From the NCBI GenBank assembly GCA_020631735.1, contig CM036191.1, positions 44,678,562 to 44,742,561 of the forward strand: a DNA stretch of 64,000 nt. The letters are read 5' to 3'. Positions 44,205 through 55,636 of this stretch are shown here, piece after piece (positions within the stretch are counted from its first letter, which is position 1; each line of letters begins with the position of its first letter). The DNA comes from Saccharum officinarum (lineage: Eukaryota > Streptophyta > Magnoliopsida > Poales > Poaceae). The notes beneath the pieces were generated by a model. It saw only the letters and a program-made list of their open reading frames with translations, had not been told where the DNA came from and searched no databases. The translations under genes were made by a program, and so were the position numbers.

Positions 44205-46880
44205 TTGGTTCATCAACGCTTTGGTTGCACGGTGAGTCCACCAGTGATCTCCTCCAACTCGGTGTTTCACTTGGTTGTAAGTTTCGGTAGATCAGCCATT
44301 CGGCTCAATCAAGATTCAGTTGGCTTGATTCTTCAATCTTGCCTTGGAGGCATTGCTCGAAATTTTAATGTTTTACATCTCTTGGGTTGGATGTTCAGTT
44401 TCACCGTCTCTTGCAAAAATGTTGGTTTCATGGTTTATAATCTCAAAAGTTTTTCTTGCAAATCCTTTCTTACCTTCTTCCACCTCTGGGGTGGGGGAGG
44501 ACCGAATTGGCGTAGAGATTATAGAATTTGGTGCTCTGAAAAGGATGCAGAATGGACAACTATCGAACACAAAACAACCAAAAAAAATTTTTGTTGATGC
44601 TGTTAGATCCCCTCCGCTTTTGAAGAAGCCTGTTGCCCTTCGTTTGAGATATCCAGTGAATTATCAAGATAATTTTAAGGATTCTTCTTGCTTCTCAAAG
44701 AAGACTTCGGGGGTGATCTCACCTAACCCCTTGATCTATTCCAACAAGGCTGTTCTTCATTCCGCACCTGAGCCGCCCAAGCGTTTTCTTCGCTGGGTAG
44801 TAAAAGCAAATGATTCAATGCAGACGACCTCTTCGCTGAGCCAAGCTGTTTCAAATTCAAAATCAAAAGTAGTGGGAGTCTCTGGCCCAACCTCTCAATC
44901 CAGCACAAGTTCCAGCCCACCACCCGCGGTTCTCTCTTGTCGTTACAAGTGCTTGGGCCTGGGCCATCTCAGAAGGGACTGCACTTAATCGGTCAGGTGC
45001 AAATCATGCTTCAATTACGGCCATGTTTCCTCGGCCTGCCTTACCAAGAAACGGAATCAACGGATTTTTCGTCCCGTTTCCCGTTCAGAAGGCGGAGGGA
45101 CGCGCGAGGAGCTTTTATACAGTGGTATCACCCCCAATCTCGGTCCCTCCGCGCGAACACCCCCCCCCCCCCCCCGCCACACACACACACTTTCCACTGA
45201 CCAAACACCGCCACAGCGAGAAAACCCCAGTGCCGCTGCCATGGCGAACTAGACGGTGGATCCACTCCCGCACGTCCCTGCCGGCTTCACGCTCGAAGGA
45301 CCGCAGCATCGCCCTCCTCTCCGTCATGAGGTCTACATCACTGGGTTAAACACCCTCTACAATGAGGACCTGGCGATCGACAAGCTCGAGCCGCCGGTCT
45401 GCAAGAATGACTTCACGGATCTCAAGACTGCGCTGCGCACGTTCTTCCATGACGTGCATCAGGTTCGCACATCTGAAATTCAGCCATGCGCCCTTGGTGA
45501 TGCATATGTCAGATTCAATAGCGCGCTTGAAAGAGAGAGGTTCGTTGTCCTGTTTTCCAGTTTGGTAATTATAGAATGCCAGTGATTAAGCATGATGAAG
45601 CTGAAAATGCTAGGTGATTTGATCTTGATAGAGAGGCTTGGGTCTTGTTGGTTGGTTTCCATGAAGATTTGAAAAACTCTGTTGGCATTGCCAAGGCAGT
45701 TTCTGGTTTTGGTATCTTGATGCACTGGCATGAGCCTGACAACCTTGCTAGGGTTTTGGTAGCCAAAGTTTATTTGAATGATGATGCGAAGATACCAGAC
45801 TCTGTGAAAGTTAATGCAGGCCTTCCCCAGAAAGGTAGATCCTGGACAGTGCCGTGCTTTGTTCTGAAAAGACAGGGTGTTGCTGAATTGCAAGATGAGG
45901 AAGCTTTTGTCAGGGTTAGGCCCCTGCATCCTCAGCCCCCCAGCCCCCCCCGTTGGATGGGGCCAGTTCCACCAGCTAGCTCAAATGACACACCTGCTGG
46001 GTCGAACAATGGATCTGCTATGCATGTAGATGGTGGTGGCCCAAATCGCTGGCAGCAGCATCTGGCTCCAGCTGATGATGTCAACATAGAAGCCGTGGCC
46101 CAAGAAAATGGTCAGGCGGTTGCTACTGAAGATGTTGCAGAAGCGGACAACATTCAGGTTGCAGTAGACAGAATGATAGAAAGAGTGGTCAGGCCCATTT
46201 CTACTCTGGAAAAGTTCCCGGTACTCAGTGTAGTTCAGGCTTCCTCCCCAGCTCTGAGGTTAGTTGTGGTTGGCCCATCCCGTGTCAATGATCCTCTTGT
46301 GGCAGTGGTCCCTTCTCTGCTGAAACAGGTACTCAATGCTATTCCTTCTATTCCCTCTTCATCTTTCCTAAGAAACTTATCTATGTTGGACATTGATCAT
46401 AGCATTATCATTCCATCCTACTTCAATGATCAGCGCTTATTAATTCTTGCCTTCCTACTGTATCCACAGCTTGGCGGACAGGCGCTAGAAAAGATCGCCC
46501 TTGACTATCTGGATGATGATGATGAAGAGATGGTGAATGATGAAGAGGAAACAGGATCTGATGATGATGTTGTGGTGTTAGAGAATCCACCCCCTGGTTT
46601 GAAGACCCCAAGAAGAAAGAGAGCAAGGCTAGCAAAGGATCAGCTTGATGAGAGCTTCCTCAGGCGTAGCAGGAGGCTCTCCAAGAAATTTGCTGGGTAC
46701 AAGGACGCTGAAAGTGCAGAAAAGGCCAAGAAAGCAGCCCCTCAGGAAGCCCCAACAGAAGAAGAGGAACCAATTCCCCTTGCCATGATCGCTCCATCTG
46801 GCAAAAAGGTTGCCCCACACCTTCCAAGAGAGGTCCTTGCAGGCATCGGGGAAGGCTTCCTTCAGATTCAGTCTGAGACA
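44205..46880 (+). pseudogene. Broken grass-type repetitive gene with paired CCHC zinc knuckles
   Basis: Pieces in order. 44205-44580: N-terminal domain (LILQSCLGGIARNFNVLHL, FFHLWGGGGPNW). 44580-45060: Ser-rich linker and two zinc knuckles, CRYKCLGLGHLRRDC and CKSCFNYGHVSSAC, separated by a TAA. 45241-45550: a fresh ATG start with TAG four codons in, then VDPLPHVPAGF. 45550-46880: NYRMPVIKHDEAENAR, stop, FDLDREAWVLLVGF, ending with an acidic Asp/Glu tract and FLRRSRRLSKKFAGY. Lesions: a frameshift at the A-run near 44580, stops near 44986, 45250 and 45617, and a frameshift near 45550. Such proteins are very repetitive in grasses and may be LINE ORF1-related or captured genes; I cannot decide. 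It stops exactly where CACTA 2 sequence begins. Confidence 0.6.
45160..45191. repeat. C16 homopolymer followed by a short CA repeat
   Basis: A run of 16 C at 45160-45175, then GCCACACACACACAC. Likely a sequencing- and replication-prone site inside the broken gene. Confidence 0.85.
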
Positions 46881-47118
46881 TGACCAAAAATTTCAGTTGA
46901 GGCCGTATCCAGAAACAGACCAAAAATTTCACACATCTTCACGTCGAGACATGACCACGAACTTGCGAGCAAATCATTTTTAAATTCTATTAAATGAAAA
47001 CGGAGTCTGAAATTCATGAAACTTGTCGACAAGTCAAGATATCGCATGCGGGTGCCATGATAAAAATTTAAAAAGATTTCAAGCACATCGTCACGTATGA
47101 TGCTTAGAAACCCTAACA

Positions 47119-49341
47119 TCTCCACATGAACATCCTTTTAGACAAGACATAAAGAACTTCACAAAAGGTGTCATAGAGACAAATCCTCCACCACACATGA
47201 TGACGGGTGTCGAGGTTCATGCTCAGATAGATGCTCTCGTGGGCAACGAAGGTGGTGGTTTTGTGGGATATGGTGAGCAACATATGTGGACACATAAGTC
47301 GGGCTTGACGAGGCTCCCCTATTTTAATGATCTTCTCTTGCCACATACCATTGATGTAATGCACACTGAAAAGAATGTCGCCGAGGCACTTTGGGCTACA
47401 CTCATGGACATTCCTGATAAGTCCAAAGACAACCCTAAGGCTAGAGTCGACCTGGCAGCATTATGTGATAGACCAAATCAACATATGCGTCCTCCTAGAG
47501 GCGGCAAGAAATGGATAAGGCCTAAGGCCGATTTCGTCTTGAGAAGAGACCAAAGGAGAAAAGTACTTGAATGGATCCAGAGGTTAATGTTCCCTGATGG
47601 ATATGCAGCGAATCTGAGGAGGGGAGTGAACTTATCTACTCTGCGAGTCCTAAGGATGAAGAGTCATGACTACCACATATGGATTGAGAGGCTTCTTCCA
47701 GCTATGGTTCGAGGCTTTGTCCCTGAGAATGTCTGGCTAGTGTTGGCAGAGTTGAGCTATTTCTTCCGCCAACTGTGTGCCAAGGAGTTATCTCGAACCG
47801 TGATTGATGACTTGGATAGAGCGGCACCTTTGTTACTCTATAGGTTGGAGAAGATCTTTCCCCCCGGCTTCTTCTTGCCGATGCAGCATTTGATTTTGCA
47901 CCTCTCGAATGAGGCACGAATGACGGGGCCCGTGCAGTTCCATTGGTGCTATCCAATCGAGAGATGTCTAAAGGTTCTTCGAAAAAATGTAGAAATAAAG
48001 CCAGAATTGAGGCTTCCATTGCAGAGGCATCCGTTCTGGAGGAGGTGTCAAACTTCACAACAACATACTACGCTGAAAACCTTCCTAGCATCCATAATCC
48101 TCCCCCTCGCTACAATGCTGGGGAAAATGAATCGAACCTCAGCCTTTTTCGAGGGCAACTCGGAAGCGCAAGTGCATCGACCACCAAAGTGTTGCAACCT
48201 GAAGAGTGGCGTAGTATCATGCTGTATGTGTTGATCAACCTTGACGAAGTCGAGCCATACTTGGGGTAAGTTCTCAACGAACTTGATTCACAACGTCATC
48301 ACTCATTGGCCAACCCCTTTTTGTCTCGTTGCTACAGGGAATTTCGTCGTCAAACCTGGCATCGACAAAGGGAACCTACCCCTCCGGAATGGGATACCCT
48401 TCTTAGATAGGGTGCTGGAAATGGGAGCCCCGACTTCATTTCTTGGTTTAAAAAGAAGGTACCATCCAATTTAGCTTGTACTTTCACATTCTAAGTTGCT
48501 TGTACATGTGAAATATAAAACGATCTATCTTGCTCGAGCTTGCAGGGCCAAACCGATGCGTCCATGACGGCCGAGTTGAGACAGGTTGCCAATGGCTTTG
48601 CTTATAAGGTGAAGTCATTTACTAGTTATGACGTGAATGGATATCACTTTCGCACATCAAGCTACGAGCAGAGTCAGCCCAATCGAAAAACCACAAGTAC
48701 TGGAGTTTTTACGGCCGGCCAAGATAGGGTCGAGTATTATGGAAGACTTGAAGAAATATACGAACTCAGCGTTCATGGTTGCAGGCCTCTTAATCCTGTT
48801 ATATTCAAATGCCATTGGTTTGATCCTGCAGTAATGAGACGGACTTGGGCTAGTCTTGGGGTAGTTGAAATTCGACAAGATTCTGTCTTACCAGGAGACG
48901 ATGTCTATGTTGTGGCCCAACAGGCCACACAGGTTTATTATCTCCCATACGCATGCCAAGACAAAGAGAATCTTAATGGTTGGGATATTGTGCACAAGGT
49001 ATCACCACACGATAAACTACCTTTGCCAAACGATGAAGATTATACATTTAACCCAAACACATATGATGGAGAATTCTTCCAAGAAGAGGGGTGGAAGGAA
49101 GGTTTGAGATAGACTTAACCGAAGTGATTGGAATGGAAGTAGACAATGAATGGGTTGATGCAGGCAACGCTGGAGACGAGGTGCTAAATGAGAAGGACTT
49201 ACAAATGCTTGACCGATTACAGTTAGGCCAAGATAATGTTGACAACATCCCCCTTCGGATAGTGTCGAGTATTTTGACATGATTGATAGTGATGATGAGA
49301 CTTATGATCCAGCTAATCCCGATCATGAAGATTATTTTTAA
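47119..49341 (+). pseudogene. TNP2-like CACTA transposase, 5' truncated and frameshifted
   Basis: The frame enters in mid-protein near 47119 (HPFRQDIKNFTKG), then NPPPHMMTGVEVHAQIDAL, LPHTIDVMHTEKNVAEALW (tnp2 family) and VRGFVPENVWLVLAELSYFF (DUF4218-like). A shift at the six-A run 47982-47987 moves it to KARIEASIAEASVLEEVSNF. Intron 1 is GT at 48268 to AG at 48338. Exon 2 has TAG at 48408-48410. Intron 2 ends with AG at 48545. Exon 3 carries SFTSYDVNGYHFRT and SLGVVEIRQDSVLPGDDVYV (DUF4216-like). A second shift near 49095 leads to RFEIDLTEVIGMEVDNEW, ending in TAA at 49341. It would cut and join the transposon ends; this copy cannot be translated whole. Confidence 0.88.
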
Positions 49342-49458
49342 TACATGTAATAATATGTTATTTTGTAATTTTAGTTTGTTCCTTTTGCCTTTATGTAATT
49401 CTGTTATTTCTAATACAACATTATTTTTTTGTTTTTGATTGCAGGTGATTGATCAAAG

Positions 49459-50874
49459 ATGGCGGGCGGGCGTCAAAATAGGAGGGTCAGCTCGATCTAC
49501 CAAAGAACACGCCCGGTAGACACCACTGCAGATGAGGACCTATCGATGCCGTCGCAAAGGAGGAGGAGCAGTAGCACCGGTCGCAGGAGGCGGTCGCGGG
49601 AGGAGCAGTTGCCGCTGCCACAGTAGGAGGAGGAGCGGGTGGAGGACGAGGACGAGCGAGTGGAGGACGAGGAGGACGAGAGGGTGGAGGACGAGGAGGA
49701 CGAGCGGGAGGAGGACGAGGACGGGGCGGAGGAGGAGGTCGAGGAGGAGGCAGCAGTGGGTTCGGCTTCCTCTGGTACGCCGAGTGTGTACTTGCGAGGT
49801 CCCGCGAGCCTCCCTACGCAGCCGATACCTTCTTATAGATGCCCGAAGATTGCACCCGATGGAGAAACGTAAGTAAATTAACATGTTTTCACTACTTCAA
49901 ATGATATGTTCAAAAATCACACTATAAGCTAACTATTATTCTTAATAACTTGTGCAGGGCCTGGACGGTTGTAGAGTCTGCAGGATGTCACACACGCAAG
50001 GTCAATGGCATCCTTGGCCTTCTGGTCAAGGAACACTTCCCTGGCTTGGTCCAGTTCGCCGGGAGAGAGGAGCCGCCCTACACGTTTGCCCACTACGCCA
50101 ACGCCCCCGATGCTACAGATCTGCTTGGCAGGACATTCCCCAACAAGGCGGAGCGGGTGAAGGCTGAGCTGTGGGTAAGTCTTCCTTGCACTACATTGTT
50201 TAATACATCGCATTCATTGGACATTGTTTGAAATAATGAATGAATACTTCATGTGTATATGCAGGATTTCTTCAGACTTCAGGAAGGCTTTGAGGACATG
50301 GCGGATGTGGTGCTAACCAAAGCATGTAAAAGACTCATGAAGCAACTGCATTACGAGGCACGCATCCAGGCCATCATAACATACCACGGGTCCTACCTTG
50401 CAACGAAGGTCACGAAGAAAGAAGCAAGAGATATGGCACTGACCAAGGAAGAGTTCATGAAGGTAAATGTATTCGAACATTAATAATGTAGTGTTGATAG
50501 CTTTAATTTAACTTCTTATATGTCATATACTTCATGGCTTGTAGGTGGTTCCATGCTGGTGCTCTGGGGATCCCTGATGCTGGGAGATGATGGTGGACAA
50601 GTGGTTGGACCCCGAATGGATTGCCCAGCACAAAGCTTGTCGGGAGCGCCGTTTGCAGATGATAGGTGTACCACACCATCAAGGCAACCGCAGCCTCAAC
50701 GGATACGCGCAAACTTGCGTACGAGAATCCATTTTTTATTATAACGTTGTATGTTGCATGATTTCTAATCATCTTGCTATTTTTCTCGCAGTCATCATCG
50801 CATGGTGGGCAGCCGGTTACCCAGTTCATGGCATATGCCATGGCCCACAAGGGCAAGGCGAAATCCGACGTCTC
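49459..50874 (+). pseudogene. Second CACTA gene (PF03004-like plant transposase), interrupted by LARD
   Basis: Exon 1 from ATG 49459 (MAGGRQNRRVSSIYQRTRP) has TAG at 49624-49626, then a Glu/Asp/Arg-rich tract, and ends at a GTAAGT near 49869. Exon 2 (49957-50173): HTRKVNGILGLLVKEHFPGL, ending at GTAAGT. Exon 3 (about 50264-50462): FEDMADVVLTKACKRLMKQL. Exon 4 from 50545 has TGA at 50575-50577, then MMVDKWLDPEWIAQHKACRE. Exon 5 from 50791: GGQPVTQFMAYAMAHKGKAK, cut at 50874 by the LTR. Exon layout and Trp-rich motif match the En/Spm PF03004 family that accompanies TNP2. The remainder should lie beyond the LARD, outside the window. Confidence 0.82.
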
Positions 50875-53800
50875 TGTCACGGAACCGCCCAAATTATAAG
50901 AACAAAAGTACAAAAACAATCGCCGGAGCAATTAAATTCCCGTACTTAAGCTCCTATAACCCCGGTAGTCCAATAAAATCCCGAGGGATTTCAAACCAAC
51001 CAACATACAAGCCAAGATCGTAGTGGTCCAACATAACAAGTCATATGTTACATCTATTTCATAAGTAATTCAACATATATCGGAGTTCAGTAGAGTTATT
51101 ACAACTCAAGTTCAAAAGTAGCGGGAGCAAAGTAGTTTGAAAACTAATATCACCTTAAGTCAAATACATGCCAGTACCAAGGTCAATTTCCCATAAAAGC
51201 ATGAGAGATAAGATAGCTCAGAAGGATCATGCCCATGATCACACTCCGCCATTACAGCAGGAGCCAACCAATTCTTGCAGTAGCCATGATACATCACAAC
51301 CTGCAACAAGTGGGAATAAACCCTGAGTACGAGAGGGTACTCAGCTAGACTTACCCGTCATAAACCAGAAATAATATGACACCAAGGATCATGATAGGCT
51401 TTTTGGTGGGGTAGCTGACTCCTTTGCAAGAAAAGCATTTTTTTACTTAGCAGTCCTTTTTACAAAAGCATGTAGTATTTTAAATCTTTATTACCCTGTC
51501 AACTATATTTGAACTTATGCTAGAGTAACCATGTAATTAAGCAAGCAAGGATTACCATTGATCATTAACAATAATTACCATGTCATTTTTCACATAACTA
51601 TCCAAGTGTTTCATCAATATTACTACGATGAAGTAACTCAAGTCAAGTGTTCACTATCCAGTGAACGATGGCGATTCGAATCGATTATTGACCAGCTGGT
51701 AATTTATTCCTCACACAAACCTCACTCACCCGCTAAAGTGAGGTATTGGTCACTGAGTCAACCATTCAGGTAAAGTCGCGAGCTTGCCAGGAACCACATG
51801 TACCCGGGGGCCGCCCGACTGCTCTTTGGCCTTATCATCGCGCCCCCGTTTCCTGCCACTACTGCTCCGGTAGAGTGCGTTGCGGGCAATCCACTCGGCC
51901 CGAATAATCTCCCGGCTTCGCGGTCGAAAGGTACTTTATTCGGCCAGCTAAATGTGAGGCATGCGTTCAACATGACTCGAGGCCCGACAACGGACGGTCC
52001 TTAATCGACACAGACGGAAGACACTACAGTCCAGAACCCTGCAAGCTTCCGCCCGGTCTCAGATTCATTTCGACACTTAGTTATTCTCACATGACATTCT
52101 TTCACATAAGTCCAGGTAATCCCCTATAGCTCGCGGATGACAGGCGATCACCCGACTTCTACCGGTCTAAGCAAGCTAAGCAATTATTGACCGTGGACAC
52201 TAGGGTAACAAGGATCGGGTAAAGCAAGGTAGAACAAGGTATAATGCAGCAACGTTTGCAAACAACTCCTAAACTTAATGCATCAAATTAAGTAAAGTTA
52301 ATAATAAATTCTTTGCAAACCGGGGGAGAAATGCTTCGGGGCTTGCCTGGGATCGAACACTGGGTTAGTGATTGACAGATGACACTCGCTTGGCGAGCAC
52401 CTTCCATCCCGACACTTGATTAGTCCTTCCATCTTCAGGATGGGTCCACCAGACACCGTCTTCAGGTTTGGCTTCAACATCTCATCCTTCACGTGATGCA
52501 TCTAGCGAACCTAATTAAGATGCAAGATGCATGTGTATGAATATGATGAATGGTAACACAAGATGCATCACATAATCATTCATGTAAACACACGATTAAG
52601 ACATAGACACAAAAAGCTAATTAACTAACATCACACCACCAATTAAAGAGGGCAAGCAAAACTCAGGTTTAACAAGATCACAAGTATCTTAACTTGACCA
52701 TCATCAAGGGTATAAGCCACACTTAGCAACACATGGAGTAAACAACCATAACTAGCATCTGACAATTTCTGGACTGCAAACAACAGCTACATGTTTGGAT
52801 CATAACTGGAGTTATACAAATCCCATAGCCATGCAACAAGACATTCTGGAAAGCTTATGAAATGGTCTATAATTCATCTTTAATCATCTTAGCATGATTC
52901 TTAAGTTAACCAAGTCAAACATGCATAATTACAGAATCTGGTCCAGAGATTCCAGAGAACAACTATTTCTGGAACCCAACTTGAAACAGTCATTACTTAC
53001 AAACTATAAGGCCAAATGCCACCAAAATTTAACACAAGCTAGATTAATGAGTTATCTACAACTTTGTTATGAGCATGTTTCTCAGCAAACATCATTTTCA
53101 TGGTGCAATTACCAAAGTCCCAGAAACTGTCCAGGAAGGCATCAATTGCAAGAATAAATATTAACTTACATTCCAAACATACATTTGGCCACAACCAATG
53201 TAACCATCATAAAGTGCATGTTAAATGATCACCAAAAAGCATAGTGCTCATCATTAAATAATTTCCTTTAAAGCATTTCTTAATTTATTTAAATAGCAAG
53301 GGGAAATAATAAACATATACCAAAAGTCCATAATAAAATATATAAAAAATTACAGTAGCTCTTATATACACCTAATAGTCTACTGTACAAATTTCAAGCC
53401 ATTTGGACATGTATATCAACCTCTATGAAAAAGACAAATGGTTATTGCAAGAATTCATGTGAGAGCAAGATACAATAATAACTCACTCAAATGACAACCA
53501 AAAATTCATGAAATTTTTACCACACATTAAACATCATATGAGTAGCATGCCACAAAAATTTCACTTCATTTGGAGCCCTAGATCTACAGTTATGAAAATG
53601 ACAAATACATCTAGCATTAAAAACCTAGCTGCACAAATCCATTTTTACAGAGAAAACTTTAAACTAAAACATGCCATATTATAGATCTACTGCATAGATA
53701 ATTTCACAAGGATTCCAAAAAGTCCTCATTTGCTATTTTATGATTTTTCTACAATTTACTATGATTTTCCAAAGTTCCTACAAAAATAATTACGAATCAG

Positions 53801-55622
53801 TCCTGAGAGCACTATTCATTTGAGTCACTGACTGTGCAGTTAGGCCCCTAGAGTTAGTCGAATTCTCCCGTGAGGTCCCTGGTCGCGATTTACAGTAGAG
53901 GAGGCAGCAGAGCTCGCGGATTCGGTGGTTGTGGTCGTCGTCGGCCGTGGCTGAGGGGTGGGGAAGCACGCGGAGGTCCTCGCGCACCCGTTGGGCTACC
54001 CAGCTCGGCGCGAGGCGGTCCGTGGCGGTGCGGCCACGGTAGCAGGCGGCGGCGACGGCAGAGGCACGGCGGCAGCGGCACTCCGGCGACGGTTGGAGCC
54101 AGGGAAGAGGTGCGGGAGGGACGGCGCGACGAGGGGAAGGTGATGGCGCGGTCGGCTTGGACGAAAGAAGGGCGAAACAGCGGGGACGCGGCAGGGCCGA
54201 GCTCGGCCATGGCGGCCATGGCTACGGCGGTGGTTCCCGACGGGGCCGGCTTGGGCAAGCGCGCGCGAGGGATGAATGGAGGCGAGGCGGAGATGTTGGC
54301 GAGGTCTGCTCGGCTCGGGACCGAGCGCAGTAGCAGACACGACAGCGGCACGGGCCGAGCTGGAGCTCGACGCGGCCATGGCGGGCGGCGCTCTGGTGCG
54401 CGCGCGCGCTGCTGGCCAGGCGAGGGGCGAGCAGAGAGCGAGTGAGGAGCGTCGGGGCACCTTGGCAGTCATAACGGAGCGGCAGGGGGCGCGGCAGGAA
54501 GGCAAGGACACGCGGCAAGGAAGCTCGGCAATGGTGGCCACGTCCACAGACACGCGGTGTCCTTGAGGCCTTCTACCGAGCACGTGGCGGGCGACGGTAT
54601 GACCGACGTGGGGAGTCGATTTGGGCCACTTCCAGGCTGAATCAGTCCTTGGGCCAAAAATGAAGTTTGCTCACCTCGGCCTACTCTACGTTTCTCATTT
54701 AAGGTGCCTGATCATTTGAGCTCTATAACAGCGGTTAATTAAGCCTCAAAATGACAGTGTCAACATGTTGATAACAGTCACGGGAACTCGCCTTCAGAGG
54801 TCAAAACGCGGTCAAACTCAGTGCAACTTTTTGCATGCTCTTCTCCATAATATAATCTTCAACTTTTATTTTTAGACCAACTCAAGTTGCTTAACGAATT
54901 TCAGAGAACGCGGAATGCCAACGTCGTTGCTTAGCAAAACTCCAGACTTAGAAATATTCTAAGTGCTGAAAACTGCAGCAAATTCAATCTTTGTGCACCG
55001 ATTAGGCTCGCTTCCAAGCTGATCTAGCTCTTGGTCCAAAAACAAAGTTTGTTCCTTATAAAATTCTCTACGACTTTGCCAAAGGGTGCACAGTCATGCA
55101 AAGCTTCTAGGTCACACTTTTAAAACGGTCAAACCAAAGCATTCCCGGGTCCATACATGGTCAACCATCACTTAGAAGCACATTTAGGCAAAATGATCAA
55201 CATGAACATTGTTCCATTAAGTGCCCTAAGTGTAGTTAAGGTGTTGTAGAGTTTATCTAGAGTCATTTGGGTAAATTTTCAAAGCTTCGTTGATGATCTA
55301 TAGTTCCATTAACTTAATGGGGCAAATTCCAATAGGAATGGAACTTATCATTTCATGTGACTTTTTGATTCTGAATTTCATGAAACTTTTCCAGGGATCA
55401 ATATAGATAGGTACTAAGGTGAGACACATGAAGATATTGCAATAACACCATCCAAGCATATATCTTGAAAATGGCCTATATATAAAGCAAGGGTGCAACA
55501 TCCAAGTTTAGGTTGGGGCTCGCTTCCATAGGTTTGACCTTGACATCTTCATTACCACTTAATCTACCATGTTTGAGCTCAAACCCACTACTTAATGAGT
55601 GACAAACACCGGGGGTGTTACA
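50875..55622 (-). repeat. 3' LTR of the LARD (4748 bp)
   Basis: TGTCACGGAACCGCCC at the left, GGGGTGTTACA at the right, next to the purine tract. Hairpin at 51324-51343 and GC-rich block at 53850-54640. ORFs in the GC block are present on both strands in overlapping frames and are not credible genes. Confidence 0.92.
51324..51343. other. LTR hairpin, stem TGAGTAC/GTACTCA, loop GAGAGG
   Basis: 7-bp stem 449 nt from the LTR 3' end; also at 60612-60631. Confidence 0.7.
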
Positions 55623-55636
55623 GCCCTCCCCCCTTA
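55623..55636 (-). other. Polypurine tract of the LARD
   Basis: The minus strand reads AAGGGGGGAGGGC directly before the LTR, one base different in style from that of element 2. Confidence 0.85.

Larger units (their letters stand above)
46885..50874 (+). mobile_element. CACTA 2: En/Spm-type element with two broken transposase genes
   Basis: 46890-47117 is a non-coding CACTA segment also found, inverted, in CACTA 1 (18665-18895). It is followed by a 5'-truncated TNP2-type gene and a PF03004-type gene in the same direction, as in autonomous CACTA elements. No terminal CACTA end and no TTTGCCGAGTG array is visible on the left, so the left end is lost. The right part is separated by the LARD inserted at 50875. 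Confidence 0.85.

Noticed and set aside
49532..49884. Arg-rich and Leu-rich ORFs on both strands at 49.5-49.9 kb
   Set aside because: Other-frame readings of the GAGGACGAGGAG tract that codes the Glu/Asp-rich part of the CACTA gene.
53870..54583. 191-195 codon ORFs on both strands in the LARD LTR (also 63157-63870)
   Set aside because: Mutually overlapping, Arg/Ala-rich, in an LTR; identity between copies only reflects LTR identity.
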